From contig OZ023269.1 of NCBI GenBank assembly GCA_964006375.1, positions 65,738,029-65,802,028 on the forward strand: a stretch of DNA of 64,000 bases, in the 5' to 3' direction. The notes under the pieces are model-generated. The model searched no databases. It was given only the letters and a program-made list of their open reading frames with translations, and had not been told where the DNA came from. Position 1 is the first letter of the stretch, and every line of letters begins with the position of its first letter. Shown piece by piece: positions 22,087-34,572 of this stretch. Both the position numbers and the translations under genes were made by a program. Origin of the DNA: Tillus elongatus (lineage: Eukaryota > Arthropoda > Insecta > Coleoptera > Cleridae).

Positions 22087-23806
22087 TCAAAATACATCGA
22101 TGATCATTAACACTCGTTGCAGGGTAAAATAGCAAGCCTGTTCACTGCACGTCGAAAAATACCGTTCGTGGTCGACAACTCGAGCTAGAGTCCACTGACA
22201 CTGAGCGAGATTGGACTCGCGGATCAACACTAAATCTCCAACTTGGATGTCGCAGTGAGAGTGCCTTTTCCACTTCTTTCGTTGTTGCAAACGATTAAAG
22301 TATTCTTGGGACCAGCGTTTCCAAAATTGCTGGCTCACCTGCTGAACCCTCTGGAAGCGAGGAAGTCGGTTTGTGGACAGCTCCATTACGACTCTTTGAG
22401 GTGGCGCCTTCAGTGAATCACTAATGAGGAAATGGGCTGGAGTTAATGGGGTCAAATCATTGGGATCACTGGATATATGGGTGAGGGGTCGCGAATTCAA
22501 ACAAGATTCCACCTGCACCATGATTGTATAGAGCTCCTCATATGTAAACTTATTATAAATAATGGTACGAATTAGCAGACGTTTCACGCTTTTTATGTTA
22601 TCTTCCCATAAGCCGCCAAACGTGGCTGATCTACTTGGAATAAAGTGCCACCTTATTCCATTATTTGCCGCGAAATTTTGAACCGATTGTGAATTATCTG
22701 TTTCTCCCGCTATAGACACTAGGTCTCGGGATGCCCCACGAAATTTTTTGCATTGTCTGAATATATATCCGCAGGCAACCCACGACTTGATATGAAACGA
22801 TTCAAAGCTGCCAAAAATGAAACTGTAGTTAAGTCACCCACTAATTCTAAATGAACAGCCTTGGTTAAAAAGCAGATGAAAATACATAAATAACATTTTT
22901 TTGTGGCTGTTCTGCGTAGACCTTCTTTAATAAAAAAAGGCCTGCGTAGTCAATTCCACAAGCAATAAATGCTCGATCTTTATTAGCAGTGACACGTAAT
23001 GTAGGGAGGTTACCCATCAGTGGCTGAGCCATTTGAGGGTTCGATTTAAAACAAACTATGCACTTGCGTATCATTGCCCTAACACAACCTCTTCCTGAAA
23101 TTGGCCAATACTCGTTTCGAACAGATGCTAAAACAGCCTCAGCACCAGAGTGTAAAAGTCGTTCATGTACATGTTTTATAATTAATTTTGTAAGTGCATG
23201 ACCGCGGGGTAATATGATGGGATACTTTTGATTGTACGGAATATTTGCATGTCTCAGCCTTCCTCCAACTCTAAGAATACCTTCAGGATCTAAAAAGGGA
23301 TTTAATGATAAGATTTTGCTAGACGACTTTAAAGAATTTTTATTTATTAATGATTTAATTTCATCGTGAAATTCTGTATCCTGAGCAAATTTTACAAGTG
23401 ACCTTGTTGCTCGGTCGAGTTCGCCAGAGCTCAATGGACCGATGCTCCTTTCGCATCGAGTAGTTTTTGCGTTTTCGTAAAATCTGAATGCGTAAGCAAT
23501 TACTCTGCGTAATTTGCTCAACGTAGAATATTTTTGCAATATTTCAGTGGAAAACTCATTGTTTCTGAGTACAAGCGATTTAATAACCTTACGTTTTTCA
23601 GGAACGTCTACAGGCAAACTACAGGCTATTTGTTGAGATGGCCATTCATCGACATTTTTTGTCAACCACTCCGGACCGTTAAACCAGTTATTGTTGTTCA
23701 ATAGAATATCGGTTTGTTGTCCTCTCGAAATTATATCTGCGGGATTGACGTTTCCAGGTACGTGGCGTCAATCATTTATTGAGCTGGCTCTTTGAATTTC
23801 GGCTAC
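22087..23806 (-). pseudogene. BEL pol: integrase region
   Basis: An N-terminal zinc region (HERLLHSG, then MIRKCIVCFKSNP) leads to the core with D (CGIDYAGLF), D (YSDNAKNF) and E (GGLWEDNIK). The BEL-specific C-terminal domain follows, with LTPAHFLISDSLK and the WKRWSQEYFNRLQQR motif. Breaks: a stop at 23,807-23,809 at the join with RNase H, a frameshift near 22,865 (after VIYVF) and another before 22,719. Integrase would insert BEL cDNA; this copy cannot. Confidence 0.88.
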
Positions 23807-25351
23807 TCAATGCCCAACGAATACGCTTAAATTTCCCGGTTCATGGCGAAGCCAGGCTAAAACAATTGTCGAGTCGCACCAGCAGAAAACGTGATCGGCC
23901 TCTAGTGGTAATGATTCGATTACCTTTTTTATTAGATGTGCTAACAATAAGGCGCCTGATAACTCTAATCGTGGTGTTGTTATTGTTTTTAGTGGTGCCA
24001 CTCTTGATTTTGAACATAATAACCGTACTGTCTTGGTCCCCGAGGTATCGGTAGAACGCACGTAAATAACACAACCATAGGCGGAGACAGAGGCATCGCA
24101 AAACCCATGTAGTTGGATGTTAATCGCGTCCTTGCACTTCACATGTCTAGGTATACGCAAATCATTTAAAAGACATATTTTTTCACCGAACTGTACCCAA
24201 TCACTTTCTAGACGCGGAGGAATGCGTTCGTCCCAGTCAATTTTTAATTTCCATAAATTTTGGATAATAATTTTTGCCAATAAGGTTACTGGACCAACGA
24301 GTCCAACCGGATCGAATATTTGAGCCACAGTCGATAATACATGACGCTTTGTAATAGGCCCTTTATCTCGAATTGCAATTTTAAACGTTAAAACATCCTC
24401 ATTGGCGTTCCAATAAAGACCTAATGTTTTTGAGTTTGATGATTCTCCAAACTGGAAGTTATTATCCCGATTTTCTACATTATCCTTATTTAATATCCGC
24501 GGATCGTTCGCAACCCATTTTCTCAATGTAAAACCCGATGACGACAATAACAATGAAATGTCCTCCTTTAACCTAATTGCTTGCCCTAAGGAATCGTCAC
24601 CAGTAAGCAAATCATCGACGTAAAAGTCTCGTTTAATGGCTTGGCTAGCCAATGGGTGCGTTTTTTCGTTACGATTGGCTATTTCCTGTATACAGCGGGT
24701 GGATAAGAAGCAAGATGGACCCAATCCATAAGTAACTCTGTTGAGAACGAAACATTTTAAATCATCGTCAGGAGAATCTCGCCAAAATATTCTTTGCAAG
24801 TGTTGGTCAGCTTGTCGCACACGAATTTGTCGATACATTTTCTCTATGTCGGCAGTAAAGGCAAATGCGCGCATTCTAAAACGACTTATTATGGAGAAAA
24901 TATCTGACTGTATATTTGGGCCAACCATTAATACGTCATTCAAAGAGCGGCCGTTGTCTGAAGGACAACTGCCGTCGAAAACGACTCTAATGCGTGATGT
25001 TTCACTGTCTGCCTTTACAACTGGATGGTGAGGAAGATAATATACCGGACTAACAGTTTCACTAGATTCCTCAATTTGCCTCATGTGATTTAAGTTCAGA
25101 TAATCATGCATAAACTTGACATATTCGGAACGTAATTCCGGTTGGTTGGCCAATCTCTTTTCTAGCCAATGAAATCGCTTGAGAGCTGTTGCACGAGAGT
25201 GCCCCAATGAATTAGAATTTTGTTTAAAAGGTAATGCTACGGTGAATCTACCGTCGTCGAATGAATAATTGTTTTTGAAATGAACCTCGCATGTATTAAA
25301 TTTATTAAGATCTATTTTCTTTGGTAAATATGAATAAACATGTTGATTCAT
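23807..25351 (-). pseudogene. BEL pol: reverse transcriptase and RNase H
   Basis: RT motifs in order: YYLPHHPVVKADS, RVVFDGSCPSDNGRSLND, FTADIEKMYRQI, VTYGLGPSCF and the catalytic DFYVDDLLTGDD. RNase H follows (LHGFCDASVSAYG, FCWCDSTIVLAWL). The 514-codon frame is open, but it is shifted by +2 relative to the protease frame and closed by a TGA at 23,807 where related proteins continue. Confidence 0.9.
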
Positions 25352-25353
25352 CG

Positions 25354-25861
25354 CTAGTGTGGCCGATTTTTAAAAGAGACGGGCCCTGAGATCACCCAAC
25401 CAAAGTGAGTCAGTTGAATAACAGGTAGATGTTTGGGGTTAAATCTTCCCTTCAACCATAGTGAATAAAACAATTCAGCGCCAATCAGCATGTCTATATC
25501 TCCAGGCATATGAAACTCGGCGTCTGCCAGATATGACGGGTTTGGTAATTTGAGACCCTCCTTACTAACAGGTAGCAAGGGAATTTTATCAGTAATCTTG
25601 TTAATAATCAAACAATTTATGGAATTTTGAAAATCTGAAACTCGCGACATTATTTTAAGTAAAGTTTTTTCAGTTACCCTTGTGTTGTTTTGGCCAATAC
25701 CAATAACAGGCATGTTTATTGGGGTCGTTTCAACTTTCAATTTTTTAATTAATTCGTGAGTTACGAATGACGATTCTGAGGCCGAATCCAGGAGGCAGCG
25801 ACATAATTGTCTTTCGCCATCCTTATTCAAGACATATATAACGGCAGTTGACAATAGAACA
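25354..25861 (-). pseudogene. BEL aspartic protease (A17-like), cut by element A
   Basis: The active-site motif is LLDSASESSFV, with the later MLIGAELFYSLW and HFGWVISGPV segments typical of BEL proteases. The upstream edge is the insertion of element A at the duplicated CGCG. The BEL frame resumes on the other side of A at 33,447, in phase. The stop is at 25,354-25,356. Confidence 0.88.
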
Positions 25862-25865
25862 CGCG

Positions 25866-26288
25866 ACTTAACTTCACGGTTAAGACGTTTGAATTTTTAA
25901 AACAATTTATTTAATACTTTGAACAATCAATACTTAATTATTTAGTTACAAGAAAAATCAATAATATAATATACTAAAATAAGACGATCAACCTACATGT
26001 GATCTAATGTCTATGCACCCGGTGTGCTAATGACTAACTCGGAACAAGAATGAACGGTTCTACCTCTGCGAGTAGCCTCTTTATAGTCTTCCCTCCAGGC
26101 GTGGCACTATTGTCTCTGGATAAACAAGGAATCTGCTGATGTAGATTCTCACAGTGATATTCCGTTCTACTTGCACTTTGAACCTGCAAAGTTCTTGGCT
26201 CCGTTAAGACGACGGCTGACTCAGCGGTTCTTACCGTGGGAAGGCGACATTGTATTATAACGGGCCATTGTTTGGGCTCCATTTATCT
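25866..26288 (-). repeat. Element A 3' LTR
   Basis: 423 bp, matching 33,020-33,442. A polypurine tract AAAAAGGGGAGG lies next to it at about 26,289-26,300 on the minus strand. Confidence 0.9.
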
Positions 26289-26330
26289 CCTCCCCTTTTT
26301 AAAGACGAAGCTATGGTTCGTTCCGGATTT

Positions 26331-27969
26331 TCAACGGAAATCCGGACTCGGTGTTCCTGTTTTTGTTCCTTTATCTTCTTTGTTGGTTCTTCGTTTCTTC
26401 AACCCCATTCGGACTGCTATAGTTGTGATGGTTATTAAGACAGCTATGTACAGTAATATTGTCCATATACTCAGGTGATGGATTGGTATTGTTATAGGTC
26501 CTGGTATATTTTGTTTAATTTTTTGAAGTTGGTGTTGGATTTGATTGATGTTGTGTAGCTGTACGTTTTCTAATGATATTTCGGGTACTGGTCCTGGATT
26601 TGGTTGATCTTCTGGAATGGGGGTTTCTAGTGTAGGCAGGTTGAATAGTTGTTGTGTTTCTGCTGTTGCTGGGCCGGTCTTGTAGATTTTGTTGCCTATG
26701 GTTAATTGGCAATTTGGTTGCAGGTTGATTAATTTTGTACCCTTGATGATGTTGGTCCACTCCTGTTCCTTGCAAGTTATTCTGGCGTTAGTTTCTTTGG
26801 GTGCTATAACTATATTCTGACTGGTTCCATATCTCGAAACTGTGGTTCTATTAATTTTGACTAATTCTTGATTACAATTGTTAATAGGTTTTTGAAATTT
26901 TATTAGCTTTATTTCACATGGGTTTTGATCATTCATGGTTGTTGGATTGTCGTCTTTGCAAAAATATATCTGGTTCTTTAAATTTTGACATTCTTCATTA
27001 CGATAGGCATATTGTTTACTGCTTAGGATAAGGTATTTGGTTCTAGGAATTATCATGGTAAAAAGGTGTGTCTCTAGGGACAGGTAATGTATATAATTGA
27101 TAATAATCATATTCTGATTCATCTACCAGAGGTATTTCTATTTGAAATATAATTTTGAAATTGTTTTGGACTGCTTTTATTTTAAATACTTTTTCGTATA
27201 GATTTAGATCAGTGGTTGTTATTACTTTAGCATTAGTTGCATAATTTTGTATTTTATTGATTTCTTTTATTATAAATGTTGGTTTTAGTATGGATGTGTG
27301 AAAGATTCCTAATTTTGCAAAAGTGATGGCATTTTCTGTTGTTAGTGCTATTTCTTGAATATTGTTTAATAATTGTCCTAGCTGCATGAGTAACTCTAGG
27401 ATCTTAATGCGATGATAGTGAGTTAATTGTTCACTTCGCAGGCTTTCTACTGTATTACCTAATTCACTTATCCTATTTACTATCGTGCCTTGGTTATGAC
27501 TCAATCCTACTATCGTTCTATTAAACTCGACGATGGCCTTGAGCATGATTGAATTTTGAGACCTAAAAAGTTCATGAATTTTATTTTGATCTATCGTTAA
27601 GACTTCTAATGCTTGTTGAATGCGTTCCCCATCTTGTGAATCGAGATTCCCCGTGATTGACTTAAATATAGAACCTAGTCCGTTTATTAGTCCACGTTTT
27701 CGTCTATTAATAATATTGTTATTTGGAAAAATCCTATAAAATATATCGTCTACATTATCTATGGTGAAATTCAATGTCAATATGAAATTATGATATTCAG
27801 AATGGTAATCTTTTGTCATGAAAGTAACTGTATTGGCGTAGTGTCTTTTTATTTGGTTGTAGTCTCTATCTAATTGTGTCAAGTCATGTATGTGTATCAG
27901 ATTCCAGTTGCTAGTCTCAGTGTATGCTGTGCCTAATTTCTTTGGTAACATGCCTGGGTTGTCTGTCAA
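26331..27969 (-). pseudogene. Element A env (F-type envelope protein), frameshifted
   Basis: An envelope-like membrane protein of the insect errantivirus/baculovirus F type. Visible are a furin-like site NRRKR followed at once by a fusion-peptide-like GLINGLGSIFKSITG, long helical stretches, a cysteine-containing outer region, and near the C-terminus a membrane segment (WTILLYIAVLITITT) with a basic tail. The reading frame changes at about 27,050-27,120, so the outer and membrane parts are not joined. Old proviral copy, not functional as it stands. Confidence 0.85.
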
Positions 27970-27986
27970 GTCTTGTATTTGGGCTG

Positions 27987-30254
27987 TTATTCCCGTGGCA
28001 AGGAAGCTGCAATACGTAAATTTCTTAAATGTGCTATCGTCTGTTCGTCATTTTTATGATTTATTAAAATATCTTTGTTATGTTCTAATAGGGATATTAT
28101 TGTGTACGGTCCTGAAAATGGGTTTTTATGTTTTTTATGAAAGCCTGGTGGTATCTTTTTGTAGACAATGTCACCTTCCTTGAACGGTTGGTTCGTGTTT
28201 TTATTTGTCCGTTGTAACGTTTTTATTTTTGAATTTTCTATCCTGCTTCTGACTATCTCGTAAATAATTTGCATTAAATCTTTATGTTGTACGTTGTATT
28301 CCTGTGTAATTATGACTTCCGGGTCATAGTTAAACATTTCTGGTATGTAGCCAAATATTAAATCAAAAGGTGGTTTTAGTGTCTGTGAGTGTATTGTCGA
28401 GTTGTAAGCGAATATACAATATGGTATTAAGTCTATGGGTTTTATATTTTTTAATTTCATTTTGAATAATCGATAATGTTCAATAATCGTGCTGTGAAAT
28501 TTTTCGATAGGTCCATTGGATGTTGGGTTTTGCGGTGTTGTTATATGTAACTCTATTTGATATGTTTCTAATAGTTCTTTATTTACCTGGTTTGAAAACT
28601 CTGTATCTGGGTCTGCGATTATTATTTTACACGCTCCATACTGTGAAAAGTACTTGATCCAGTTTTTTGCAATTTCAGTAGCACTTTTACTTTTTATTGG
28701 AAATGCTTGGCCAAATTTACTAAATGGATCTATAATTGTTAGGAAGATAGCTTGTTCAATTTGGAATGTGTCAATGTGTAATATCTCTAATGGTTTAGAT
28801 GCTGTGGGGGTGTGCTCCAATGCTATTTGTACCGGGTTCCTATTGTATTTGCACGTTTTGCATAATTCGCAATTTCGTACATATTCCTCTATATGTTTCT
28901 TTAAGTTGGGATAGTAGTATATTTTCTTCATTCTTAGGTAAGTCTCCTCAGCCCCGCGATGGTTACTCTTACCCTCATGATATTTCATTATAGTCTCGGT
29001 TAATTCGTCTTCGTTAATTTCATTCCTAATTTCCAGACATCTATAAAATTTGGGTGATTCTACGTTATTGAAGTTTTTATTGATTGCCGAACTTACTAGT
29101 TCGTAATCTTGTTCATTTACAAAAATGCAATAATATTTCCTTTGTGGTAAACAGTATTCTTTTATAAATTTCTCTATCTGATCCGGTTTATTTAAATTGA
29201 AGTTTGCATATATGAAATTTCTTTTGTCTCTTCTGACTGAGAATATGTCCGGTTTATCCGTATTTTTAAAAACTATCTGATTGGTTTTGCTGTTAACGAT
29301 TTCTTCCTCGAGTATTGGTATGCCTGGTGCTGAATACGAGTCCGCATTCGAGTTTGCTGTGTCGTCATCGTCAATTTCTATGATTTCTTCCTCTTCGTCG
29401 ATATTGTTCGCCATTGACTGATTATCTATGTCTAGTGGGTTTATTTCTACTCTGGACAGTGCATCTGCTGCGCAGTTTAGCTTTCCTTTTTTGTATTCAA
29501 TTTTAAATTCATATTCTTCCAATTTTAATCTCCAACGGAGCAATTTTGAATTTGGTTGTTTCAACGAAAATAACCATTTTAAAGGTTTATGGTCCGTATA
29601 TATGGTGAATTTCCTTCCGTATAGGTATGGTCTAAAATAATTAGTTGCCCACACGATGGCTAATAATTCTTTCTCGATTGTGCTGTACCTGGATTCGGTG
29701 TCGTTTAATGTCCGGCTGGCGTAAGCTATCGGGTGATCCGCATTGGGTTCGCCCTGGCTTAATATTCCGGCTATCGCTACGTTTGAAGCGTCGGTTGTTA
29801 ATATAAAGTCTTTAGAAAAATCCGGTGATATAAGTACAGGTGAATTCATTAATATGTCTTTACATGAGTTAAAGGCAGCAATGTATTCTTCGTCGTTCAC
29901 GTTTATCTTCGAGTTTTTCCTGAAACATTTTGTTAGTGGTTTCGTAACGTGTGCGAAGTTTTCTATGAATTTACGATAGTATCCAACTAATCCTAGGAAT
30001 GATTTTATTTCCTTTGGGGTTTTAGGTATCGGGAATTTCCTTATTGCGCCCAGTTTCCTTGGATTCGGACGAATCCCGTCTGGGCTGACCACGTGTCCTA
30101 AAAACTCGGCTTCCTTCCTTAGGAAATCGCTTTTGTCTAGCTGGATCTTTAAGTTGCTTTGCCTGAAGCGCTCGAATACTAGTTTTAGTTTCTCAAGGTG
30201 TTCCTGTAAAGATGTGGAGAAAACTATGACGTCATCCATATATATACAAGGCAT
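27987..30254 (-). pseudogene. Element A pol, second part: RT palm end, RNase H, integrase
   Basis: The frame opens just after a break in the RT active site. It contains RT thumb motifs (FLGHVVSPDGI), RNase H (LTTDASNVAIAG, YTDHKPLKWLF, AADALSRVE), the integrase zinc region (HEGKSNHRG, CELCKTC) and the core with D (LHIDTFQ-like), D (IIADPDTEF) and E (NGPIEKFHS). In these elements integrase gives 4-bp duplications, as seen. The 755-codon frame is otherwise open. Confidence 0.88.
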
Positions 30255-31600
30255 GTTTGTCCAATTAGACCTTCTAATACGTTCTGCATGAGCCTAGAAA
30301 AGGTCGCTGGAGCCCCAGATAACCCGAACGGCATCCTGGTGTACTCCCAATGGCCTGTATCGGTGGTAAACGCTGTTTTTTCTATGTCCCTGGGGTCCAT
30401 TTCAATTTGGTGATACCCAGAGATCAAATCGATCGTCGAGAAATATTGGGCTCGCCCAATTTTGTCCAGTATTTCATCAATTTTGGGAATTGGGTGTCTG
30501 TCCGGTATTGTTTTTTCATTTAGTTTCCTATAGTCCACCACAATTCTCCATTTTTGTTTATTTGACTTGTCCATTTTCTTTGATATAACCCAAATAGGTG
30601 AGCTATATGGGCTGTGGCTTTTTCTAATGATTTTTTGTCTTAACATGTCATTTATTTGTCTGTCTACTTCCGGTTTATGTACGTACGGGTATCTATATAA
30701 TTTAGAATGGACAGGTATGTCGTCTGTTGTCCTTATTCTATGTTTTATCGCATTTGTGTGCGTCAATGGTTCGTTTTTATTTAAAAAGATGTCCTGATAT
30801 TCTGATAATAAACTAAATAACAATTGTTTTTCCTCGTCATTTAATTCTCCTGTATCTATTTGTTCAATTAAGACATTCTCATTATTAATTCGTTTTTGAT
30901 TACGCCCCGTATCGTAAGTGTTTAAATTATTAATATGAGTTGTACTAGAATTGTTATTTTGTATAACTACTGGTGCAAACGGACTTCGCCTTTGGCTGTA
31001 TCTGGTTTCAGATGCATATTGTTTATTTAATCTGTTGAATGGCCTATCTCTTACATTATAAGCTTGGTTATTATTTAGTACGTGATTAATTGTCTCAAGT
31101 TCTTCATTACGTACGAAATACTGCTGGGTTATTATATTGTTTAAATTTAAATCAGTCTCGGGTAGCACTAAACCATCTGCTTTGGTTTCTGTATGTCCCG
31201 ATTGACTCACGCTAAGATCTGTGAATTTTATTGGTATAATATTCTTGCCTATATACAGTTTGTGATCCTTAAAATCTATTTTAGCTTCGTTTCGTTTCAG
31301 AAATTCCATCCCAATTAATCCCGAAAAAAATGTGTTAAAGTTAAACAGGCAGAACTCTTGTATCTCCTCTGAAATCGATTTAACTTTAATACGTGCGCGC
31401 TTACAGTGCTTCGAAATGCCATGCGCGGTGCGTATGGTAAAATCATGCGTAAATATGTTTTTAGGGAACTTATAATATACTACAGCAGGATTCAAAAGAT
31501 TTTTTAAAGATCCTGAGTCTAACAAAAATTTACCTGATATTTCGTTTAACTCTATATACGGTAACTTACATAATGTATTCATATTATTTATATCTATCAC
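30224..31600 (-). pseudogene. Element A pol, first part: protease and RT to the active site
   Basis: The protease active site is FLLDSGSLKNLLNP. RT motifs WRIVVDYRKLNEKT, FSTIDLISGYHQIEM and MPFGLSGAPATF follow. The frame overlaps the gag stop by 4 nt. It fails at about 30,240: the stretch that should read CLVYMDDV carries a TATATATATGG run two bases longer than in element B, so the frame leaves at the first catalytic residues. Confidence 0.88.
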
Positions 31601-32676
31601 GGTTTTCTCGTTGAGGGCCCTGCAGTGGGAAAATTTCGCTGTTGGATATCGTATTCCTCGGCTGGCGAATTTTCGTAATTTAATTCTTCGTTTACATAAT
31701 TTAAATCGTAATTTGTTTCATTTACTTCGTTCTCATTAACTTCTATATTATTTACATGAGCTGCTCTCCTTGGTAATGACAGTCTAGTGTTAGAACTATC
31801 TACTTCCATTGGTTCGTGATAATTTCTGTTAGCATTATGATTTACATTGGGTCGACCCGGTTGATTATTGAAGTTGGGTCGCCTAAATTGACTCGAAAAA
31901 TTTTGCCTTGGTACAAATTGTTGATTTTGTCTAGGCTGGGAATTTGTGTAATTGTTTTGATTATTATGTTGTTGAAATGGTCTAAAGTTTGTTTGGAAAG
32001 GTCTCTGAAATTGTACATTCTGAAAAGGTGGGTTATTTTGTCTCTGAAAGAAAGTACGGTTCTGTCCTTCTAATTTATTATTATTACTGAAATTCTTATT
32101 TATTGTTTTATCTCTATAATCGAAATTTTCCTCTGCGAATACGAATTTCAAAGCTTGTTCTATGCTTGAAGGTGCTTGACTACGCAGGACAAGCCCTAAC
32201 GGATTGCGTAACCCTCCTAAGAACGCTTTTAATGTTTGATTCTGGTATATGTCTTTCTTAATTAATCGCACGCCTTCATTTTGCTCGTTAGCTATTAAAC
32301 TCGAGATGAGCAATTGCTCTATATGACGGCATCTGTTCGCGAACGACAGTGCGTCTTCAGCATTACGCTGTTTCAAGGTTAACATCTCTGCTAATAAACT
32401 ATGATCATCTCTTTGGTCTGAAAAATTATAAACAATGGCCTCTCTCAGGTCTGCCCACGTATTAATTATCTTTGTATTTACTATAAGCCGGGCTGTTCCC
32501 GTTAGTTTAGTTTGAACATAATTTAGCAAGAAGTGATTCATATACAGATTCTCATTTGGCACGTAGAACTGATTCATGACCAAGTCACATGCCTTTAAAA
32601 AGTTGCCTACGTTGGCTGGTTGCCCGTCGAACTCGGGAATAGCTTTTGAGAAAAATTCTTTGAATTGGTCTGTCAT
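31597..32676 (-). CDS. Element A gag
   Basis: A 359-aa capsid-type protein that lacks CCHC knuckles, as is usual in errantiviruses. The core motif is QTLKAFLGGLRNPLGL, and a long N/Q-rich C-terminal half follows. The frame is open. An upstream ATG (MSDSEE, about 32,805) corresponds to the longer gag start of element B but is closed by a stop, so the start at 32,676 is used here. Confidence 0.8.
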   Translation of the reverse strand: MTDQFKEFFSKAIPEFDGQPANVGNFLKACDLVMNQFYVPNENLYMNHFLLNYVQTKLTGTARLIVNTKIINTWADLREAIVYNFSDQRDDHSLLAEMLTLKQRNAEDALSFANRCRHIEQLLISSLIANEQNEGVRLIKKDIYQNQTLKAFLGGLRNPLGLVLRSQAPSSIEQALKFVFAEENFDYRDKTINKNFSNNNKLEGQNRTFFQRQNNPPFQNVQFQRPFQTNFRPFQQHNNQNNYTNSQPRQNQQFVPRQNFSSQFRRPNFNNQPGRPNVNHNANRNYHEPMEVDSSNTRLSLPRRAAHVNNIEVNENEVNETNYDLNYVNEELNYENSPAEEYDIQQRNFPTAGPSTRKP

Positions 32677-33019
32677 GTTGCTACTATTACTACTCTTATA
32701 ATTATTTGAATGATTTACTGTTCTGTTATTGTCGCTAATGCTGATTGATCTAAATCTATACTCTATGTTACATAAACTTTGTGATTATTCCTCAGAATCA
32801 GACATATAACGTTTCAATACAACACATAAAAATTGGAAATGTAATAATGGGATAGCAGTAAACTTACCATAATACGATGGTTGCAGCTTCCATTTGGCTC
32901 TGCTTGGCCACTATTTCTGCTTTAACTTGGCTCTGCTTGGCTCGAATTAGTTATTAGGCGTCGATACGCTAAAAAATCGATATGCTTTCGGTTTTCTAAC
33001 CAATACTAACGACTGCGCC

Positions 33020-33442
33020 ACTTAACTTCACGGTTAGGACGTTTGAATTTTTAAAACAATTTATTTAATACTTTGAACAATCAATACTTAATTATTTAGT
33101 TACAAGAAAAATCAATAATATAATATACTAAAATAAGACGATCAACCTACATGTGATCTAATGTCTATGCACTCGGTGTGCTAATGACTAAGTCGGAACA
33201 AGAATGAACGGTTCTACCTCTGTGAGTAGCCTCTTTATAGTCTTCCCTCCAGGCGTGGCACTATTGTCTCTGGATAAACAAGGAATCTGCTAATGTAGAT
33301 TCTCACAGTGATATTCCGTTCTACTTGCACTTTGAACCTGCAAAGTTCTTGGCTCCGTTAAGACGACGGCTGACTCAGCGGTTCTTACCGTGGGAAGGCG
33401 ACATTGTATTATAACGGGCCATTGTTTGGGCTCCATTTATCT
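33020..33442 (-). repeat. Element A 5' LTR
   Basis: 423 bp, matching 25,866-26,288 with about five differences. The primer binding sequence (T)GGCGCAGTCG follows on the minus strand at about 33,010-33,020. Confidence 0.9.
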
Positions 33443-33446
33443 CGCG

Positions 33447-33902
33447 TTTTTTGAGCTTGGCAGCAATTTGTAGACGTATGTACAATCATTTCTGAGGCCT
33501 GGTCATTATTTGAATTATTCGAAATTTGAACATCATTCTCAGAAACACCAGCATTTTGAATATGGTTACGATTGTTAAAATTATTGTTTTTATTACGATT
33601 GAAACTTGATTGGTGGTATGAAGCATGTAATAGGGTATTATGCTTCGCTCCACATTTTTTACAACCGCCAAAAGTGCAAGATTCAACAGTATGGTGGCCT
33701 TGCCGTAAACAATTTATGCATAAATGCAATTTTTTAATTTCATTCAGGCGAAAATGGGGCGATAAACTATTAAACTTATCACATTGGTACAATTGATGTG
33801 AATGTTTACCCAATGGACATCTAGCATCGCTAGCATTCACGCACGATGTTATCTTAGTTCGAAAATTAGTCTCCGGTTTACGGTATTGATTTGAATAGGG
33901 CG
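33447..33902 (-). pseudogene. BEL gag C-terminal part with zinc fingers, between elements A and B
   Basis: About 450 bp of BEL left between the two inserts. It encodes the BEL-type cysteine-rich region: CPLGKHSHQLYQC, LCINCLRQGHHTVESC and CKKCGAKHNTLLH. Upstream it continues in the BEL gag on the far side of element B (41,603 onward) and downstream in the protease on the far side of element A; both joins are in phase once one target duplication is discounted. Confidence 0.88.
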
Positions 33903-34307
33903 AGATAACAATAGCCAACTCATACAATGTATATAAGAAGTACAGATCCCGATTCAACACCCAAGGTCGCTGACGAATGGGTTAATTAAAAGCAGCGCAA
34001 TTAGAAGAATAGACTATTCATAGATGGGTAAACAACTAGACCTTCAAATCAGCAACCAGCCACCTACTACGATCACCTTCAAGAATGCAACTTAGGTGGA
34101 AACCGCCTCTCGGTCCACGCCCCACCAGAGACTACATATGGAAGTTACCAGACCACGGACGGACATTCCTACATTGTTATTGCTTGAGTCTCTTTTAACT
34201 TGTCATAATTTATATTTATCATTTTTATTATTATTCATAAGTATTTTATGTAACTATAATCAATAAATTCTTTTAAAAAGTCAAGTGTGTTAACAAGAAA
34301 GTTAACT
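33903..34307 (+). repeat. Element B 5' LTR and primer binding site
   Basis: 405 bp, matching 41,194-41,598. It is followed at 34,307-34,324 by TGGCGCAGTCGCAACGG, the primer binding sequence of the 17.6/297 errantivirus group. Confidence 0.9.
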
Positions 34308-34456
34308 GGCGCAGTCGCAACGGATAGTGCTGAAGAACCAAAAGTATATTGATTCTTTGCGTTTCAACGCTTAACAGCCAAAGAACCGATCAAGAGAGAT
34401 GTCATGAAGACAGCAGCAATAGCATCGATTCTGTAAGTTATTTGCTTCCTTTATTT

Positions 34457-34458
<2 letters not shown>

Positions 34459-34542
<84 letters not shown>
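34459..34542. repeat. (TA)n tract in the element B leader
   Basis: About 84 bp of pure TA between primer binding site and gag. It must have expanded after or within this element's lineage, because it is enclosed by intact LTR-leader sequence. Confidence 0.95.
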
Positions 34543-34543
<1 letters not shown>

Positions 34544-34572
34544 TGTATTTCCTCATATATTGATAATATTAT

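Larger units (their letters stand above)
25866..33442 (-). mobile_element. Errantivirus-like element A (LTR, gag-pol-env) inserted in BEL
   Basis: Two 423-bp LTRs (25,866-26,288 and 33,020-33,442), flanked by CGCG (25,862-25,865 and 33,443-33,446). LTRs begin AGATAAATGG and end GTTAAGT on the minus strand; about five differences were counted (1.2%). The primer binding sequence GGCGCAGTCG beside the 5' LTR fits the 17.6/297 group of insect errantiviruses. Gag, pol and env frames are all present, but pol and env are frameshifted. Confidence 0.9.
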
